Below are positions 44,798 to 55,548 of a DNA stretch of 64,000 nt, piece by piece; the first letter of the stretch is position 1; the number at the start of each line of letters is the position of its first letter. Where the stretch lies: the NCBI GenBank assembly GCA_963932465.1, contig OZ010791.1, positions 156,234,012 to 156,298,011 on the forward strand, in the 5' to 3' direction. The stretch comes from Maratus speciosus. Lineage: Eukaryota; Arthropoda; Arachnida; Araneae; Salticidae. A program made the translations under genes and the position numbers. The notes beneath the pieces were generated by a model. It worked only from the letters and a program-made list of their open reading frames with translations, was not told the origin of the DNA and did no database searches.

Positions 44798-45736
44798 CAG
44801 TGGTTCCCAACCTTTAACTGTACGTGCCACACCAAAGCATCAATAAAGTCACTATGCTGCCCCCTTCTTAACCCTTTATGATCCGACGGTACTTAAAATA
44901 ACTTGTTATAAAATTCATTTAGTACATCGATTAGCAGTAATGCCGTTTAGAATGAGTTATAGATACTTTGTCTTGTTCCAAAAGCATTTTGGGTTACACA
45001 AACCAAAAATATTTTTAAAAAGATAATTTCTTTTGCCTTTGCATCTTTTCAGCTTTCTTGACGTTGAAAAATTGGGGATTATTTCTATTGAAAGAACATT
45101 ATATTTGTACATTTCCTAATTCTACAAAATACTAAAAACAATATTTTAAATAAAAGATTTGAGTGGAGTTATAAATGTTGCACAAAATTTCTATAAATTC
45201 AAATTTAATGAATTAATTGGCAAAATCCTTCTTAAATTTATTAAATGATCATGTAAATCTTCTAATGTAGTTTCCAAAATTCACGAAAAATGCTTTAGAA
45301 GAAGAAATTTTCATGAATTCATAATTTGGGACATAAAGGGTTAATCTGTAAATTATGTCTTTTATTATTTAAAAAGTCATTAAAAAGTCATTAACATAGT
45401 GAAAGCGTAATAAAGCTTTAACAATAATTATTCATTTCACATTTTTTAACTTATCAAAGTGGTGAATCTTCTGTGACAAATGTGTTTTTAACATAATTTT
45501 ATAAATGGCTGCTCTAAATGTATCCGACTGTCTTATTGCAATAGCAAATACAGCAACTTTTTATAAGACTTTTTTGAGGCTTATCGAGAAAAGTATGTGT
45601 GGGATTCGAGAAGAAATAAAAATAGAAAAAGAAAATAATAAAATTAAAAATTGGGAAATAGAAAATAGAAAATTGTTACCTTAATACTTTCGGGATCGGC
45701 GTCTCTTAGACAAATTTTATTCGGTTGGCACCACTT
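44798..45736. mobile_element. Probable hAT-type element (CAGTGGTTCCCAACC end)
   Basis: Left end CAGTGGTTCCCAACCTTTAA at 44798 is a classic hAT-type terminus. A likely right end, cggttggcaccact, lies at 45721-45734, but its match is poor (GGTTGGxACCACT) and no 8-bp duplication is clear. The interior is AT-rich without transposase. The left boundary is firm; the right one is tentative. Confidence 0.5.
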
Positions 45737-45880
45737 AAAAAAAAAAAAAAAAAATAGCTTCAATTAGATAATTTCGGAAATGCTCTAATTATATAAGGCA
45801 AATATTACTTTTCTTTATTACTGGTGCCAAAAACAAATTTTGCAAAGAAAAATAATGCCGAGTGAAACTCGACGTTGTTT

Positions 45881-46097
45881 GGTTGGTGTTTATGACGGCC
45901 AATTATCAACACGAGGGATATAGGACCTAAGGGGGGAGGTTCCTTCCGTGGGGGTCTTTCTAAAGGAACCTAACCCGTATTTACGCAAGGAAATCCAAGG
46001 TTCGAAGAAAACCACGGAAAACTCCGAACGATTAGATGGACGGGCGCGATTGGGTTCGAATCCAGCATCTCTTGTCTACCAGCTTCGAGAGCCTAGG
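45881..46097 (-). mobile_element. tRNA-Ser-derived SINE (reversed, head truncated)
   Basis: Reverse of the 6823 SINE: gacggccaattatc, gggatatagg, gggggtctttctaaagga, ggttcgaagaaaaccac, then a head with gggttcgaatcc (B box) and taccagcttcgagagcc. The first bases of the head are missing. About the same age as or older than the array copies, judging by scattered differences. Confidence 0.82.
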
Positions 46098-46106
46098 ATT
46101 AAAATA

Positions 46107-46107
46107 C

Positions 46108-46141
<34 letters not shown>
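46107..46141. repeat. (AT)n(AG)n microsatellite
   Basis: AT run followed by gagagagagagag, directly at the 5' side of the reversed SINE. Confidence 0.9.
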
Positions 46142-46750
46142 TAATTTAAGAAAAAGGATAATAAGTTGTTGAAAGAATATTAAATTTTTTATTCCATATT
46201 TTATTAAAAAAAAAAAAAGGCAAACCAATTAAAAGTGATGAACTTCTTTCCGTTCTTAACGATAAAAAATAAATAAGAAATCTCATTTAATCCAGAGAAA
46301 AATGAGCTCTCAACTACTATTTTTAAATTTCATTCCCAGAACTGTGAATTCAGCTCTTATCTTTCCATTTACAGTTCTAGTTGCACATAAAAAGAAGATT
46401 TAAAACGCAATTTAAAGACCGCAGTTAAAGAAGGTGAGCCGTGATTTAAATTTTCTTCTTCTGTTTCTAACACATGCGCCAAGGTATCTTTCTTTCTTTT
46501 TTTTTTTATTTAAACCTTGCACCGAAATAGTTAAAAGAACTCTATTTGCACTTTATCAGCAAAGGAGAAATCTAATTCAGTGTCTGATAACTGAAGTTTC
46601 TGCTAAAATCTATTGGCAATAAAATTCTTTTGTATTGCAAGTGTAATACTTGAAGCGTTGAATCTGATAAACTACTGATTTTCTTTTTTTTTTCTTCTTA
46701 GTTTCATTATTCTAAGATTGAATTCAAAAGTAATTTCAATTTTCCTGCAG
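46142..46750. other. Spacer upstream of the candidate exon
   Basis: AT-rich with T-runs (46496-46507, 46683-46693). It ends with ttttcttcttag (46690-46701) and ttttcctgcag (46740-46750), both usable splice acceptors in front of the candidate exon. No coding frame is supported here. Confidence 0.4.
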
Positions 46751-46891
46751 TAATTTTTGAGCATATTTCAAAGTTGAGTCTTATAAAATGCTGAATATGT
46801 AATAAAGTACTTTTCGACATGGGCTCCGGCAGAACAAAATCCAAGGAAGAGCAAGATATTCGAACAGAAATATCTGTGGCTCATAACCTAG
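46751..46891 (+). CDS. Candidate 5' coding exon, N-myristoylation signal
   Basis: Acceptor ttttcctgcag ends at 46750. After about 68 bp of leader, ATG at 46819 opens MGSGRTKSKEEQD, continuing for 24 codons to a donor (ctag/gttaga) at 46891/46892. Gly2 and Ser/Thr near position 6, with basic residues after, fit an N-myristoylation site. Codons are mixed and GC content is above the surroundings, as expected for a host exon. A phase-matched acceptor (tttttccatttcag) at 48355 opens 21 more codons to a stop at 48421-48423, but that part lies in a Tigger relic. The true downstream exons may be elsewhere. I do not recognise the protein. Confidence 0.35.
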
Positions 46892-47156
46892 GTTAGATTT
46901 AAAAAAATGAAGAAAATAATCTTGAAATAAGATAATTTAAGTATTTTTTATCAAAACCCCCGAACTAGATATTATTAAAACATACCAATGTAAAAAATAT
47001 ACAAATATGTAACGAATAAGAAATAACAAAATATGCAAAGAACAAGCTTCTACCTGCTTTTTAAGAAATGGAGAATTGGAAAAAGGTTTTTTTTTTCATT
47101 AGGGCTGTTCTACCTCGCCCCCCCCCCCTCCTCCACTGAACAACCCATTTAAGTTA

Positions 47157-47805
47157 TAAAAAATATGGAAACACCTTGCAAAACAAATTGCTTTAAATTA
47201 CATGCTTGCTATAGCCAATTTTGTATGTAGCACTGCATTTATTGCATAATGTAATTATCTACATATGCTCTTGTACACCTTGAAAGCATCATTTGTTGTC
47301 AAGAAAACATTCTAAAAAGTTGTGAGAGAATTATGTCAGAGGTGACAGAGTTCTAATGTGGCCAAATTGTTGGGGGTCGTACGGTGGTTGCTTCTAAAGT
47401 AGCAAAAATGTTTGGTATATCACGATGGATAGTGTCCAAGATTTTGGCTGCAGACAGTAAGAGTGGAAAAACTGCATCTGACAAACACCAGAGGGAACGG
47501 AAATTAGACTTGACTGAAAGACAAAAGAGCATTGCATAGGACTGTGATTAAAAAAGAATAATAATAAGAAGTCTACTGCTGCAAAAATGACTGTCTACCC
47601 CTCGGGATTGCACTAACACTCTAAAGCAAAAGCTGAGTTCCCGAGGTAATCATCATTGTCATCGCTGCAAAAGTGACTGATAACTGATTAGTACTCACAA
47701 ATCTTATTAGCACGAAAGCAGTATGAAGGGAACTACACAAATAAGGTGGTCTTAGAATATATTAGTCAAAGGTTATATGTTTTTAAGACGGTTTTTCCAT
47801 ATTTT
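47157..47805 (+). mobile_element. Internally deleted Tc1-like transposon
   Basis: Ends taaaaaatatggaaacacc (47156) and ggtttttccatatttttgtc (47787-47806) are inverted. The interior holds a transposase N-terminal relic (47352-47540). The rest of the transposase is missing or shattered by stops. It lies inside the possible intron after 46891. Confidence 0.75.
47352..47540 (+). pseudogene. Tc1-like transposase N-terminal (HTH) relic
   Basis: The plus-strand frame reads CGQIVGGRT, VASKVAKMFGISRWIVSKIL, then SGKTASDKHQRERKLDLTER and stops at TAG (47537). The pattern GQIVGaR...eVAkmfgISrsTVSKI...GkT is the DNA-binding HTH of Tc1-family transposases. Stops and frameshifts follow, although fragments such as LKQKLSSRGNHHC continue the family pattern. 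The DDE catalytic domain is absent, so it is dead. Confidence 0.8.
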
Positions 47806-48130
47806 TGTCCCCCCTCCCCCCTCCTTGCATGTAGACGCCCTAAGCGAATTATTGAAACTATGTATTGAAATGACTACATATATTATGCGTCTAGCTATTG
47901 AAATCCTACCAAACTTGAAAAATTTCAATACTAACACTTAATTTTGACATCATATTTGGATTCTTTGGTAAATTTTACCATCGGATTCTAAACAGAAAGT
48001 AATTCGTTCAAGTAGTTTAAGAATTATGTAGATTTAAAGTTTGGAAATTCTAATTTAACCTAGTCTTTATTAATCGTTGAAAAACAGATTGCAATGCGGT
48101 TAGTTTTTACAATTAATTAAAAAATATACA
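47806..48130. other. Unassigned spacer
   Basis: AT-rich sequence starting with a C-rich patch (cccccctccccc). No feature supported. Confidence 0.4.
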
Positions 48131-48355
48131 TAAGTAAACGTCCTCTAATTCGTCATCCTACAGTCCGGCACGCTGGATAATCCGGCACTACTTCTGTAAA
48201 AAATGGTATTCCTTGTTCAATCACACCTGGTGTTTATAATAATTTGATGCAACTGGGATGAGGGGAAAAAAAAACATTTCGATGGATAATTTGCGAAACT
48301 GTTGAAATGAAAAATAATTTTTTATCATCAGAATTAAATACTTTTTCCATTTCAG

Positions 48356-48675
48356 AAATAATTGCTCAACTTGAAACGGAAATTGATATCAGTAATCAAA
48401 TAGTAAATAATGAATGTGGATAATTAGATTCAAATGTTTGTTTTATTTTTGCGAAAGATAAACAAAATAGTTTTGATGAATTTTCGAAGTATATACAAAT
48501 TTATATCGAACAAAACATCGAAATGCGCAATTGATAGACATCGCGCCGGACATAGTATACCAGCCAGCATGTGTGTAGGGTCACCACCTGCTACTCCACG
48601 TCTTACGAAATGATTTCCTAAAAAAAGAAGAGAGAAGACTACTACAAAACAATCTGATATTCGAGATTTGCTTAA
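48356..48675 (+). pseudogene. Tigger transposase C-terminal relic
   Basis: Begins EIIAQLETEID...NNECG followed by TAA, continues with FDEFSKYIQIYIEQN and ends KKRREKTTTKQSDIRDLL. EIIAQ, the acidic stretch, the YxEQN helix and the K(Q)xDIRDxF-like tail occur in this order in Tigger/jerky-type transposases. At least two stops interrupt it, and the DDE core upstream is deleted. The first 22 codons have the phase to be spliced to the exon at 46891. Confidence 0.6.
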
Positions 48676-49095
48676 GGCTGTTCTCAACTGCTCTGCTCAA
48701 CAAGCGCAAAACGTTTTGACGCATTTACAAATTCATTTTTTAACGGAAAGGTATAAAATTGGAAAGCCTGACCATGGAAGCGATTTAGATTCGAACTGTT
48801 TTTTCCATTTTTGGATCCATCAATTACCTATTGAGTTATAAGCGATTTGGATCACGTGACAAACATGTTTTTCACCCTTTCTAGGGTGGATTTTCTCCTT
48901 TCGCGCGGAAATTCGGTTCAAAGTGCCCAGTTTGACACTCTTTTCTAAAAGATCTGTTGCGTTTGGAAAAAAATGGAAAAAACAGCTCGATGACATAGTT
49001 TCTGAACAACAACACCTGTTAGTTTCATGCAGTTCCGACCAAATATAAATTAAAACTTATGTCAAAAAGTTGTCCTTTTGGATTTGAGAACAGCC
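48676..49095 (-). mobile_element. TTAA MITE nested in the Tigger relic
   Basis: TTAA at 48672-48675 and 49096-49099, with perfect family ends in reverse orientation. It interrupts the transposase tail, so it is younger than the Tigger insertion. Confidence 0.92.
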
Positions 49096-49359
49096 TTAAG
49101 ATGGCTTCAACAAGTAGGCCGACTGTGTAGATCTATAGCGCTCGTTTTCATTTTATAGTATGTTCATATGTTCATGCTGTATTTTACATTATTGAATATT
49201 TTTTTATGCTGTTCAAGCTGTTCACAGAATAAAAAAAACATGTTTTACTGTCATTTTTTGTTTAATTCTAATTTCTACGCGTTTTTCCCGACATCCGGAA
49301 AATTTCGTAATCCGGCATGCTTCAAGTCTTGATCGTGCCAGATTAGAGGGTGTTTACTG

Positions 49360-50631
49360 TTTTTTAAAATTAATTTTCGAAAATAATATAAATTGTAATT
49401 TATGAATATTTTTACGCAAATCAATTTTTAGAAGCTTCAAATATGCCAAACCAAAATTAAAGTGCATTCCGCGAAGTAATGTTTGAGTTATGCCTTAAAA
49501 AAACTACTCGCTTTGCGAAGATTAATAACGAATTTAACACTAGGCGTTCCGAGCTTTAAACTCGCATCATTTCTAAATTACTCGAATGAATGGCTAAGCG
49601 CTTCTCATTGGTCCCTTTGGGTACGCGAGAACTATTGACTCCGCTGTTGTTTATCAACACTCAACCTCTTTGGTCGGTTGCTGCAAGGTGTGAGCTGTGT
49701 CGCTCTTTGCTCACATACTTATATATTTTAAACAGTAATGTTGACCTTTGCACTGATGATGGAGCTTCAGACACTCCGAAACAACAGTCCGCATCCTTTT
49801 GTACACACATATTTACAGTTTGTGCCATTTTTTACGTTGGGTATTATCCTAAATAATAACGTTATCATTTTATATGACTTTTTTTTCTCCCTATCATCTA
49901 CTGAAATCTCTACTAAAATCTCTACACAACGCGAGTTACCTCAGTTGTTATAGTATTTTTAACGAAAAAAAAAAAAAAAAATCAGAATTACATTATTTTA
50001 AAGTTGTGATATTTTCAATGTAGATTATTGATTCTATGATTTAAAAAAAAAAAAAATCCCTTTCATTTAAATAGATAGAATTCTCTCTACTGTACAAAAC
50101 ATCTTTTTAAAAGTAAACATTTGAAGACGAATGCAAATGTTTGCTTCCCGTTTCTTTCTAGAACTTTCTTAAGTAAGAAAGTAGCTGTTTTGTTGTGTCA
50201 GTGATTTATGTAACCCTGTATTTCGTAAAATTAAAACTGACACTTCGCTGTTATCAATTCCACTTTGTCTTCCAAACCATCCATGGGAAGAGTGTCAGGA
50301 AGATAAATTATATTTCCAGTTTTCTTAGAAATTCGAATTTCAACTAACTCTTGAGATGCTTTTATTTTAATCAAAATCCTCGTATTTCAAATAAATGATT
50401 GCTGAAAAGGGCTTCCAGCAATTTTGGAAGATATATTGCGAGTAGTGTTATAAATATCATTTATTTGCTGTTTTTTAACACTTTTCAACATAGTATCTAT
50501 GAATTTGGTTTGTCTGTTTGTCTGTCTGTCCATGCTCTAACTCGCGTAAATATGGTCAGATTGCCATGAAATTGATATATGTTATTGGTGTGTACTGCGG
50601 CATATTCGGTATTGAAAATGAAGTGTGTAGA
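49360..50631. other. Spacer with a promoter-like GC-richer patch
   Basis: Mostly AT-rich. The patch at 49590-49720 has higher GC and CpG (gtacgcgagaac, gactccgctgttg), an inverted CCAAT box (cattggtccc, 49597-49606) and a similar ggtcggttg (49672-49680), then ttatatattt (49721). These are suggestive of a promoter, but no transcript evidence exists. The 88- and 71-codon frames here overlap each other and show no motifs. Near 50515-50530 there is a short (tctg)n run. Confidence 0.35.
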
Positions 50632-50635
50632 TTAA

Positions 50636-51056
50636 GGCTGTTCTTAACTGTTCTGCTCAACAAGCGTAAAACGTTTTGACACATTTACAAATTCATTTTT
50701 TACCGGAAAGGTATAAAATTGGAAAGCCTGGCCATGAAAGCGATTTGGAATTGAACTGTTTTTTCCCTTTTTTTGATCAATCAATTACCTGTTGAGCTAT
50801 AAGCCATTTTGATAACGTGACAAACGCGTTTTTTGCCCGCTCTTGAGTGCTTTTTCTTCCTTCGCGCGGAAATTCGGTTCAAAACGCCCACTTTGACAAC
50901 ATTTTCTGAAAGATCTATTCCGTTTGCAAAAAAGTGGAAGAAACAACTCAGTTACGTAGTTTGTGAACAACAACACCAGCTAGTTTCATGAATTTTCGAA
51001 CAAAAATAAATTAAATCTTATGTCAGAAAGTTATCTTTTTAGATTTGAGAACAGCC
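50636..51056 (-). mobile_element. TTAA MITE, family T (reversed)
   Basis: TTAA at 50632-50635 and 51057-51060. Ends ggctgttcttaa and ttgagaacagcc. Near consensus internally. Confidence 0.92.
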
Positions 51057-51060
51057 TTAA

Positions 51061-51590
51061 TGTTTCATTTACAGGGACGCTCAAAATAATTCCGCTACAT
51101 TACGGCCTATGGGGAAAATCGTTTGTGGTGTATTTTAATAATGTTACACTATTTTAAATATATTGAAATTTATATATAACACTGAGGCGTACCTCAAAGC
51201 ACTTGCTATAGAATTTGGTGTGCATATAATTTATCTTTCATTTACAGGGACACACTAAAGTATTTGACAACAGTACTGCCTATGAAGAATAATTTTTGCT
51301 TATTACTTGGCGTGTATAAATTCTACAGATCATTTACAGGGCTATACAAAAGATACCAAGTGCATTTCCGTTTATTGACGGAAATTGCTGAGTGGGAAAT
51401 TTCAACTGTGCAGTGCGTTTAATTGAATTAACTTTTAGCATACTATGCAATGGACATATGGATCTATGGACCATATACAGGGCTGCACACAACAATTTGG
51501 ATATTTTTTGTACTATTAATGGGAATTGCAGAAATTAGGTTTTGAAACGCTTTAAGCATTTTCTAAATTATTTATTTAGACATCTTTCAC
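51061..51590 (+). repeat. Diverged tandem repeat with acaggg(a/g)c core
   Basis: Cores catttacagggacgctcaaa (51066), catttacagggacacactaa (51239), catttacagggctatacaaa (51330) and catatacagggctgcacaca (51473) recur at roughly 90-175 bp, each followed by a degenerate ttccg.tacatta-type phrase. An inverse set lies at 59,160-60,300. Confidence 0.65.
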
Positions 51591-51595
51591 CTTAA

Positions 51596-52008
51596 GGCTG
51601 TTCTCAAATCCGAAGGGTCAACTTTCTGACATAGGTTTTAATTAATTTTTGTTCGGAAACGCATGAAACTAGTGTTGTTACTCAGAAACTATGTCATTGA
51701 ACTGTTTTTTCCGTTTTCTTGTAAACGCAATAGATTTTTCAGAAAATACTGTCAAAGTTGGAATTTTGAGCCGAACTTCCGAACGAAAGAAAATCCAGTC
51801 AGTAAGGGGAGAAAATGCTGTGTCACGTGATCAAAATCGCTTATAACTCAATAGGTAATTGATTGATCGAAAAATGGAAAATACAGTTCGATGCCAAATC
51901 GCTTCCCTGGTGAGGCTTTCCAATTTTATATCTTTACGTTAAAAAATGAATTTTAAATGTGTAAAAACGTTTTGCGCTTGTTGAGCAAAGCAGTTGAGAA
52001 CAACAGCC
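51596..52008 (+). mobile_element. TTAA MITE, family T
   Basis: TTAA at 51592-51595 and 52009-52012. Left end ggctgttctcaa; the right end has a 3-bp insertion (ttgagaacaacagcc). Subtype with agtaaggggagaaaatgctg, shared with 52311. Confidence 0.9.
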
Positions 52009-52012
52009 TTAA

Positions 52013-52306
52013 TAAATTGTAAAAATTTGTTACAGTATTCTGAATGTGTTGGAAAGTGTTCCATAACTATGCTGGACGCATGATTTTTCGTTCTCGCTTA
52101 AAATATGAAATCGAGAAAAATATATGACTTGTTAATAAATAATATTACAATGAAACAAAAAACATTTATTAAATATACACACACGCTTCATAAAGTTTTA
52201 TGTACCCTATCTTTTTAAAATCATAATGAAACGATTTTACGAAAACAGCTCATGCAACGATTTCCTGAAACGAATTTTACTTTTTTTTTTTTGTTACTAC
52301 AGTTTT
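52013..52306. other. Unassigned spacer between two MITEs
   Basis: AT-rich single-copy sequence, no feature. Confidence 0.4.
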
Positions 52307-52310
52307 TTAA

Positions 52311-52731
52311 GGCTGTTCTCGAATCCAAAGGGTCAACTTTCTGACATAAGTTTTAATTCATTTTTGTTCGGAAACGCATGAAACTAGAAGGCGTTGTTAT
52401 TCGGAAACTATGTCATCGAGATGTTTTTTTCGTTTTCTTGTAAACGAAATAGACCTTTCAGAAAATACTGTCAAAGTTGGCATTTTGAACCGAACTTCCG
52501 AACGGAAGAACGAAATCCAGTCAGTCAGGGGAGAAAAATGCCGTGTGACAGGATCAAAATCGCTTATAACTCAATAGGTAATTTATTGATCAAAAAATGG
52601 AATAAAAACAGTTCGATTCCAAATCGCTTCCCTGGTCAGGATTTCCAATTTCATATCTTTCCGTTAAAAAATGAATTTGTAAATGCGTCAAAACGTTTTG
52701 CGCTTGTTGAGTAGAGCAGTTGAGAACAGTC
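52311..52731 (+). mobile_element. TTAA MITE, family T
   Basis: TTAA at 52307-52310 and 52732-52735. Ends ggctgttctcga and ttgagaacagt. Same subtype as 51596, about 300 bp away. The 106-codon frame inside it is MITE sequence read through, not a gene. Confidence 0.9.
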
Positions 52732-52911
52732 TTAACTGTAAAATTTGCTTTATTAAATCGAGAATATTTACTATTAAATAGGACAGATTATACTTTACAG
52801 AAAAAGTGGTAAGAAAGAAGCATAAGACTTGGCAGCTATGGTACATATTAGCGTTCATGGGTGGTAACTGACTGAAATGCATTTTGTTGGCATTATATCA
52901 TTTCAAAATGA

Positions 52912-53169
52912 AAGTTCGTATTTCGAACTGAGCTATACCAAGCAAGTTCCTTACTGAAAAGGTTGTACGTGACATTTACGGTTCTTTTACAAAACCATGA
53001 CGAAAATATTATGATTTATGAAGAGTTATTGTTCGAAATATGTTTGGATGCTGATAGGCCGATTTTCAAACACATTGAAATTTTAACTCCTTTCGTGGAA
53101 AATACCGACAACTTCAATTTGACTGAATATGTGTTTTGCATTCGTGATTATATTGAGAAAAATCTTTAG
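52912..53169 (+). pseudogene. Coding-like fragment, unrecognised
   Basis: An open stretch of 85 codons without an N-terminal ATG. The better half (about 52993-53166) reads as a plausible globular protein: IYEELLFEICLDAD, IFKHIEILTPFVEN and LTEYVFCIRDYIEKNL, then stop. An adjacent frame just upstream (FLTEKVVRDIYGSFTKP) and the frame after the stop (KCGKSPNDCLFAKIW) also look protein-like, suggesting an old gene fragment broken by frameshifts and stops. An internal ATG at about 53009 exists. No family assigned. Confidence 0.3.
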
Positions 53170-53597
53170 AAATGTGGAAAGTCACCAAATGATTGCCTTT
53201 TCGCTAAGATTTGGTAAAACGTTACCAAATTTGGAGCTGAAGGTATATCATAAATATATTACCGATTTGGAGAAAATACTATTCAAACATTAAGAACACA
53301 TTAAAATCTTACTTCTTTTATTCCCCTTCTAAAATCTTCTGCAATTGAGATATTTTATTAGGAAAAAATTAAACTTTTGATTAGTAAACATACAGGACAA
53401 TATCTGAAGCAAAATACTGAAAAATAGTTTATTTTTTCAAAATTCAGGCAAGTTATCGTGGCAAGTATGTAGCTCAGCTTTTAATAATAATAAAAAAGAA
53501 GAAGAAGAAGAATAAGAAATGTGAGCATTCTTTACAAAATCGAATACGAAAATATTTTGAATTAATTTATTTTTTCATCCTTCTACAAAACTTTTAA

Positions 53598-54018
53598 GGC
53601 TGTTCTCAAATCCAAAAGGGCAACTTTGTGACATTAGTTTTAATTTATTTTTGTCCGAAAATGCATGAAACTAGCTGGAGTTGTTTTTCAGAAACTATGT
53701 CATCGAGCTGTTTTTTCCGGGTTTTTTTTGCAAACGCAATAGATCTTTCAGAAAATAGTGTCAAAATTGACGTTTTGAACCGAAGTTCTCAAAGAAATCA
53801 GAAAAATCGGTCAGCGAAGGACGAAAAAGTGCTTGTCACGTGATCAATATCGCTTATAACTCAATGGGTAATTTATTGATCAAAAAATGGAAAACACAGT
53901 TCGATTCCAAATCGCTTCCACTGCCAGGCTTTCCAATTTTATATCTTTCCGTTAAAAATAAATTTGTAAATGTGCCAAAACGTTTTGCGCTTGTTGAGCA
54001 GAGCAGTTAAGAACAGCC
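53598..54018 (+). mobile_element. TTAA MITE in the second array
   Basis: TTAA at 53594-53597 and 54019-54022. It splits a unit between ccttctacaaaactttt and aatgaaaaatatttccc, which are contiguous in the units at about 55485, 58193 and 61503. Those are empty sites, so the insertion is proven by comparison. Confidence 0.93.
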
Positions 54019-54587
54019 TTAATGAAAAATATTTCCCAAAACATTAATGAAGCATGCTGAATCAAGGTGTTTAAATTTCAGATTTTTACTTTGAAGCTTA
54101 TGCAATAAGATAAGTAGTAAATTTTTCTATTTCATATGATATGGAAATGAACTATTAATTTTATTATAAAGGATTTTTTTTTAAATTGTAATGTCTGTCT
54201 GTTCAAATTTTTGTGAATTATAGTTAATATTATTGGGACTGGGCCACAGGATCCTGCCCCAAACATTTATTTATCAATTCCATGAAATTCTGAACTTCGT
54301 ATTCAAATGTTAACCACTGAGGAATTAGGAACGTTAAAAGTCGATGTTTTGCTATCTGAACAAATCGAAATTAATTTTTGACAAGCATCCTATGAAAGTC
54401 CGAAAAGAAACCTTTATTTGTTGCATTTCTATAGATGGATAACTGTAGTAAATTTTATGAAGGCATTTTTCTCAACCTGCCTTTAGAAGACAGAAAATCA
54501 TCATACAACCCAAATAACACAATGCAACGAAGAAAAAAAAAATCAAAATTATGCATGATGTACGACTTCCGGTCTGAAATGGATTAA

Positions 54588-55010
54588 GGCTGTTCTCAAC
54601 TGCTCTGCTCAACAAGCGCAAAACGCTTTGACACATTTATAAATTCATTTTTTAACGGAAAGATATAAAATTCGAAAGCCTGATCAGGTAAACGATTTGG
54701 AATCGAACTGTGTATTCCATTTTTTTTTTAATCAATCAATTACCTATTGAGTTATAAGCCATTTTGATCACGTGATAAACACGTTTTTCACCCTTTCTTG
54801 ATAGTATATTCTTCTTCCTCGTGGAAATTCGGTTCAAAACGCTGACTTTGACACTATTTTCTGAAAGATCTATCGCGTTTGCAAAAAAATGGAAAAACAG
54901 CTCTATGACATAGTTTCTGAACAACAACAACTGCTAGCTTCATGCATTTCCGAGCAAAAATAAAGTAAAACTTATGTCATAAAGTTGCCCTTTTGGATTT
55001 GAGAACAGCC
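54588..55010 (-). mobile_element. TTAA MITE in the second array (reversed)
   Basis: TTAA at 54584-54587 and 55011-55014. The corresponding empty site in other units reads aaaatggattaaaaccagaa, so TTAA in the unit was the target. Confidence 0.92.
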
Positions 55011-55220
55011 TTAAGATAAAAAAAAAATATTTGTACATTTTTAAACTGCCTTCATGAAATAATGGTCTATAGATAGTAAATTATCGCCATACATATATGC
55101 ATATCCTTTATCTGACGTTTATGTTTATATAACCCATGTTATACACTTAGATTCATCTTCCTACATTCCTATATATTTGTTTTGAAAAAGTAACTTGATG
55201 ACAAGCCATCGTTCAAGAGG

Positions 55221-55385
55221 TGCAATTTATACAATATAAAATTTTGTCATTTATGAAATGCAATTTATACAATATAAAATTTTATCATTTATGAAATGCA
55301 ATTTATACAATATAAAATTTTGTCATTCATGAAATGCAATTTATACAATATAAATTTCTGTCATTTATGAAATGCAATTTAATAT
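55221..55385 (+). repeat. Nested minisatellite, about 38 bp x 4
   Basis: Copies of gcaatttatacaatataaaa + ttttgtcatttatgaaat. The same minisatellite sits at 57920-58090 (irregular), 61245-61405 (about 4 copies) and 62782-62835 (about 1 copy), so copy number differs between large units. Confidence 0.9.
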
Positions 55386-55548
55386 AATACATGTGATGCA
55401 TTTTTTCTTAATAAGAAGTACAAATATCACTTACAAAATGGAATATGAAAATATTTTGAATTAATTTATTTGTTAATCCTTCTACGAAAATTTCAATGAA
55501 AAATATTCCCTGAAAGTTTAATGAAGCATGCAGAATCAAAATGTTGAA

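Larger units (their letters stand above)
48133..49359 (+). mobile_element. pogo/Tigger-like element, decayed, split by a MITE
   Basis: Left end agtaaacgtcctctaattcg (48133) and right end gccagattagagggtgtttactg (to 49359) are inverted versions of a Tigger-type terminus. Further ccggca/tgccgg motifs are present on both sides (48175-48191 and 49311-49318). Coding relics of the transposase C-terminus are visible at 48356-48675. A family-T MITE (48676-49095) cuts the tail of the reading frame. Confidence 0.75.

Noticed and set aside
49590..49953. 88- and 71-codon overlapping ORFs
   Set aside because: Two frames over the same DNA with no motif, no splice or poly(A) context. The patch is noted only as promoter-like.
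52394..52714. 106-codon ORF
   Set aside because: Lies wholly within a TTAA MITE and matches the decayed 63-codon frame of the other copies.
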